8,968 nt of DNA. Source: an uncultured Verrucomicrobiota bacterium (lineage in GTDB: Bacteria; Verrucomicrobiota; Kiritimatiellia; RFP12; UBA1067). The translations under genes were made by a program, and so were the position numbers. The DNA lies in contig CAMOHV010000032.1 in assembly GCA_946615275.1 (NCBI GenBank), positions 1 to 8,968 on the forward strand, written 5' to 3'. Every line of letters begins with the position of its first letter. The stretch's first letter is position 1. Positions 7,101 to 8,968 of the stretch are shown in pieces. The notes beneath the pieces are model-generated. The model was not told the origin of the DNA. It saw only the letters and a list, made by a program, of their open reading frames with translations, and made no database searches.

Positions 7101-8968
7101 TTCAACCTGAACTGCTATTACGGCTGGTGGCGTCCGGCGCAGATATCGTCGGCGCTTGCGGGCACGGGCGGCGTCACCTTCGCCGGCATCGCGGAGACGG
7201 TGAACTACCGCTGCGAGGTGGAGATCTCCGGCGCGAACACGTACACCGGCGGAACATGGATCGACAATGTGCAGGTGAAGCCCATGAAGGACGGAGTGTT
7301 CTCCTCGGGCGCGATCACGATAGCCGGCGGCGACGCCTCGGGCGGCGGCATCTGGGTGTGCCCTGATTCCACCATGACGAAGATCGACAACGACATCGTC
7401 GCCTCCGGCGTTGGCCGCTACGGCCAGACGATCGGCGCCGTCTCCGACTTCCAGGAGCCCGACTACGGCGCGATCCGCACCGACAGGACTCTGGCCATAA
7501 ACGGATCCGTCACGCTCGCCGGCGACGCGCTTTTCCGCACGATGGGCGCCGCGAACGTCGCCACGTATGCCGGCGGCGTCTACGGCGAAGGCGACCTCAC
7601 GGTCGTCGGCGACGGCACGACGAAGTTCACGCGCGCGAATGCGTACAGGGGGCGCACGATCGTCGAGGGCGTCCTGGAGATTGCCGAGGGCGGCACGTTG
7701 GGCGACGGCGCGGTGGAGGTGGCGGAAGGGGGGACGCTCCGCTTCTCCAACACGTCCGCCGTCGTGGTGACGAACGACGTCTCCGGCGTGGGCAGGATCG
7801 TGCTGGCCGGCGCCCAGGTCAGCTTCACCGGCAGCCTCTCCTTCTCCGGGGAGGTGGTGCGGAACGGGTCCGCCGCCACGGGCGACGATCTGGTGAAGGA
7901 CGGCGGCGACACGCTTGTCGTCGCGCAGAAGCAGACGTATTCCGGCGCGACGCGCGTCCTTGGCGGCACGCTCGCCCTCGGCAGGGCCGCCTCCGCCTCC
8001 GCGCCGTTCGCAGCCGATCTCATCGTGCGCCTCGACGCGACCGACCGCGACTCGTTCACCTTCGCCACGGAGAACTCCCCCACTAACGTGTCCGCATGGG
8101 CCGACGCCGACGGACGGGCCTTCACCTACTCGAACTCCACCGCCGGGGAACAGCCATTCCTGCGCGAGAAGGCAATCAACGGCATGGACGCCGTCTTCTT
8201 CCACGGCCTCAGAAGCCGCCTCGTGGCGAACGCCGCGATGACGCCCAGGGCCGTCTTCGCCGTGACGCAGATGTCCAGCACCCCCCACCCCGTGAACTGG
8301 ACGTGCGCAGGCCTATTCGGAAAGGCGGAGGCCGACAACGGAATCCGCTGCCAGGACGCCAACTACTGGCAGGAGGACAACTGGAACAAGTTCGGGACGG
8401 TGCGCCAGAACGGCACTGCCGCGCGCAAATGGGAATACGACCGCCCGTACGTGGATTCCTTCGCCATGCCAGGCGTTGAGCTGCCCGCAATGACCACGGC
8501 GGTGGGCGACTATTGGCATAGCTCGGCGCACAGGCGATGCATCCGCGGCGACGTGGGCGAGCTTCTCGTGTACGGGCGCCGTCTAGGCAAGGACGAGGTG
8601 TTCGCGGTAGAGGCGTATCTCGCGAAGAAGTGGGGCATAGAGATCGCCGACGAGTGGACCGTGGCGCAGGATGAGGTTCTGCCCGCAGGGACGGACGTGT
8701 TCGTGGACGACGGGGCCGTTCTCGACTTCTGCGGCGCCACGCAGACCGTCCATGCGGTCTCCGGCGCAGGCCTCGTCACGAACTCAGCTCCGACGCGCGC
8801 GCTTCTGCGCGTCACGTCCGACACTGCGATGACATGGGACTTCGGCGGCGAGTTCGCGCTCTACGTTGCGGACGGCGCGACGCTTGATCTCTGCGGCAGG
8901 ACGGTCGCGGTGGCCGAGGTCGGTGGATCGGGGCGCATCGTGAACGGCACGCTCGTAGTGGCGGGCGA
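4167..8968 (+). CDS. giant secreted PATR-repeat/LamG protein, 3' end beyond the window
   Basis: An uninterrupted frame of 1600 codons plus 2 bases, with no stop before the window ends; the protein is therefore C-terminally incomplete here. Residues 1 to about 26 are a signal peptide (K2, K3, then an Ala-rich core; cleavage near A22 or A26). Residues 27-54 carry the entry motif RWIGGASGNWTDGANW with P48 and D52. A first PATR-like strand pair lies at about 126-158. Residues about 453-615 are rung-like solenoid ('ITGG', 'IGGDAKVYF', 'LLGGLLRV'). Further PATR-type repeats lie at about 702-765, 996-1050, 1133-1193 and 1240-1275. Residues about 847-880 (GLVAAPVFG, then VQPLVYDADAGF) resemble a linker often seen between such repeats. 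A LamG-like module spans about 1281-1493, followed by more solenoid. No enzyme motif was recognised. The architecture matches the gene at 40-3792, so the two are probably members of one surface-protein family. Whether a barrel or other anchor follows cannot be seen. Confidence 0.9.
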   Translation, partial: MKKEAIAAATMAAALGAWTLFAAVDARWIGGASGNWTDGANWSGGTYPNGKDCVARIEVSTATAISLSSDIDLAELHVSGADVSVSGGRFILNTSAASKEGIVDVAQGAVLSSAASFLSRDNLAQSFVKTGGGELKVTKNGIGTGGTFDGVDVRGGTLRLAWNDHTDGFQPNARVHIASNAAIVAACMNCIANDVVIDIDEGGVFNQGGKGDLIGGFTGRGLATNLYCNLSLGGGPHRFDGVLAGTVMIKASATGLGVDTPDHTRFILGNRSVAANANIYYDYADNAGRGLCPLMFAAGAGGVFDIKGMACLRETPLVLEDVDGNPVTVRIQSNMDTYPITGKGSYVKVNTTTYTITNDLLSINGRLSTISPESGGNTIYIGANNPARDAVVTSLEGIDVPERAVLIYRNATNEDWGATEIAGKGNLHIYTTNSWTAPLSVAGDIWWGTSVGDGSTLTISGGRTTAWLNMNDVTNVTLRITGGDHDFRGRTRASRNRRFEQTGGVARFNPISSYDYEYTDNEIYYTITGGEFHSTTTNDYCRGLGMDIGGDAKVYFHNSKYGGHRISSDGESHSMILRDDALLEADVIDFASGGKTAGYHADFGLLGGLLRVKDRFGMLNTGDADYSNYPHFTGRFFFGGGWVETTKATDWILSPCYTAGSCTTGFVGAAGVKWRTKHPKMTDMAYFKAPLVSGVPAGETDGGLLKTGRGTLATYCDSSYNGPTRVSGGCLRNGYNAASGAASTPFGTGGVEVESAVLALCGTSTGQTLASAEGARLSYGGGSALTFWGSSGAAVTIGPAGAAQGAALARKGRGVLFLASRELASPALGTSHRVFVNGGMPADVSTGLVAAPVFGALSEGAAGWWYVQPLVYDADAGFKVAPYVEGLGGGAGAVARISSAAVTLEENAHVGALDLRYKDGNKAAGGLTIANGATLTVGNGAGTLAPIFFNNHFVSSATPSQTLQGGTVDFGAAEGVLLFNLNCYYGWWRPAQISSALAGTGGVTFAGIAETVNYRCEVEISGANTYTGGTWIDNVQVKPMKDGVFSSGAITIAGGDASGGGIWVCPDSTMTKIDNDIVASGVGRYGQTIGAVSDFQEPDYGAIRTDRTLAINGSVTLAGDALFRTMGAANVATYAGGVYGEGDLTVVGDGTTKFTRANAYRGRTIVEGVLEIAEGGTLGDGAVEVAEGGTLRFSNTSAVVVTNDVSGVGRIVLAGAQVSFTGSLSFSGEVVRNGSAATGDDLVKDGGDTLVVAQKQTYSGATRVLGGTLALGRAASASAPFAADLIVRLDATDRDSFTFATENSPTNVSAWADADGRAFTYSNSTAGEQPFLREKAINGMDAVFFHGLRSRLVANAAMTPRAVFAVTQMSSTPHPVNWTCAGLFGKAEADNGIRCQDANYWQEDNWNKFGTVRQNGTAARKWEYDRPYVDSFAMPGVELPAMTTAVGDYWHSSAHRRCIRGDVGELLVYGRRLGKDEVFAVEAYLAKKWGIEIADEWTVAQDEVLPAGTDVFVDDGAVLDFCGATQTVHAVSGAGLVTNSAPTRALLRVTSDTAMTWDFGGEFALYVADGATLDLCGRTVAVAEVGGSGRIVNGTLVVAG
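6270..6461 (+). repeat. PATR-type repeat (protein 2 residues ~702-765)
   Basis: GGLLKTGRGTLATY, then YNGPTRVSGGCLRNG and PFGTGGVEVE follow the autotransporter-associated beta-strand repeat pattern: 'G.L.K.G.GtL', then 'y.G.T.v.gG.L', then a closing 'fG.g.v.v' strand. Such repeats are known to build parallel beta-solenoids in exported proteins. Confidence 0.65.
7152..7316 (+). repeat. PATR-type repeat with canonical NTYTGGT core (protein 2 residues ~996-1050)
   Basis: ALAGTGGVTFAG followed by VEISGANTYTGGTWIDN (hallmark at residues 1020-1030) is the clearest match in the window to the autotransporter-associated beta-strand repeat. The usual 'GtL' after the core is replaced by VQVKPMKDG, so the second half is degenerate. 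Confidence 0.75.
7563..7745 (+). repeat. PATR-type repeat (protein 2 residues ~1133-1193)
   Basis: YGEGDLTVVGDGTTKF, then NAYRGRTIVEGVLEIAEGG and LGDGAVEVAEGGTL. It follows the same strand order as the repeat at 7152-7316, with AYRGRT in place of TYTGGT. Confidence 0.65.
7884..7982 (+). repeat. PATR-type repeat directly before the LamG module (protein 2 residues ~1240-1272)
   Basis: DDLVKDGGDTLVVAQ then QTYSGATRVLGGTLALG is a compact, well-kept repeat (core TYSGATRV). It ends about 10 residues before the LamG module, matching protein 1, where a PATR-like segment comes just before its second LamG module. Confidence 0.7.
8007..8645 (+). other. LamG/ConA-like module 3 (protein 2 residues ~1281-1493)
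   Basis: Opens with LIVRLDATDRDSFTF and NVSAWADADG. The strand AVFAVTQMSS is equivalent to AVFLVQDPRD in module 1. It closes with GDVGELLVYGRRLGKDEV, then AVEAYLAKKWGIE. C1458, just before the closing strand, lines up with C739 of module 1. It is shorter than the two modules of protein 1 (about 213 residues against 245-252). Confidence 0.7.

Noticed and set aside
5199..8288. 1029-codon open frame on the - strand
   Set aside because: Same reasoning as above: it mirrors the second giant gene, has compositionally biased Arg/Ala/Val content and no credible start region. The + frame shows signal peptide, PATR and LamG features.

Overview
The window is GC-rich and holds two very large secreted-protein genes in tandem on the + strand, separated by a 374-bp intergenic region. 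The first (40-3792, 1250 residues) is complete. The second starts at 4167 and stays open to the last base (at least 1600 residues), so its C-terminus lies outside the window. Together they fill about 95% of the sequence. Nothing supports tRNA, rRNA, CRISPR, transposase or metabolic genes.

Both proteins share one plan. Each has an N-terminal signal peptide, then a 'W..W..(A/S)NW....P...D.V' entry motif seen at the start of many bacterial beta-solenoid surface proteins. A long Gly/Ala/Thr/Val-rich solenoid-like body follows, with autotransporter-associated beta-strand (PATR-type) repeats, for example 'ISGANTYTGGT' in protein 2. Inserted in the body are LamG/concanavalin-A-like modules, two in protein 1 and one in protein 2. 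Protein 1 ends in a short tail (GSVIIMR) with no recognisable outer-membrane barrel, LPXTG or PEP-CTERM signal. No catalytic motif was recognised; the likeliest role is surface adhesion or glycan binding, which is inference.

The intergenic region (3793-4166) is not empty. It holds two promoter candidates sharing the extended -10 string TGRCATAATA. It also holds a 31-codon ORF with a good Shine-Dalgarno sequence (3886-3981), a GC-rich stem directly after its stop, and a leader with two hairpins in front of gene 2. The two promoters suggest that gene 2 and the small ORF can be transcribed independently of gene 1.

Organism: giant PATR plus LamG proteins without a barrel, in high-GC DNA that still uses ATA (Ile) and AGG (Arg), resemble host-associated Kiritimatiellota/Verrucomicrobiota or Lentisphaerota. 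This assignment is an impression from protein style, not a search result; Planctomycetota cannot be excluded.
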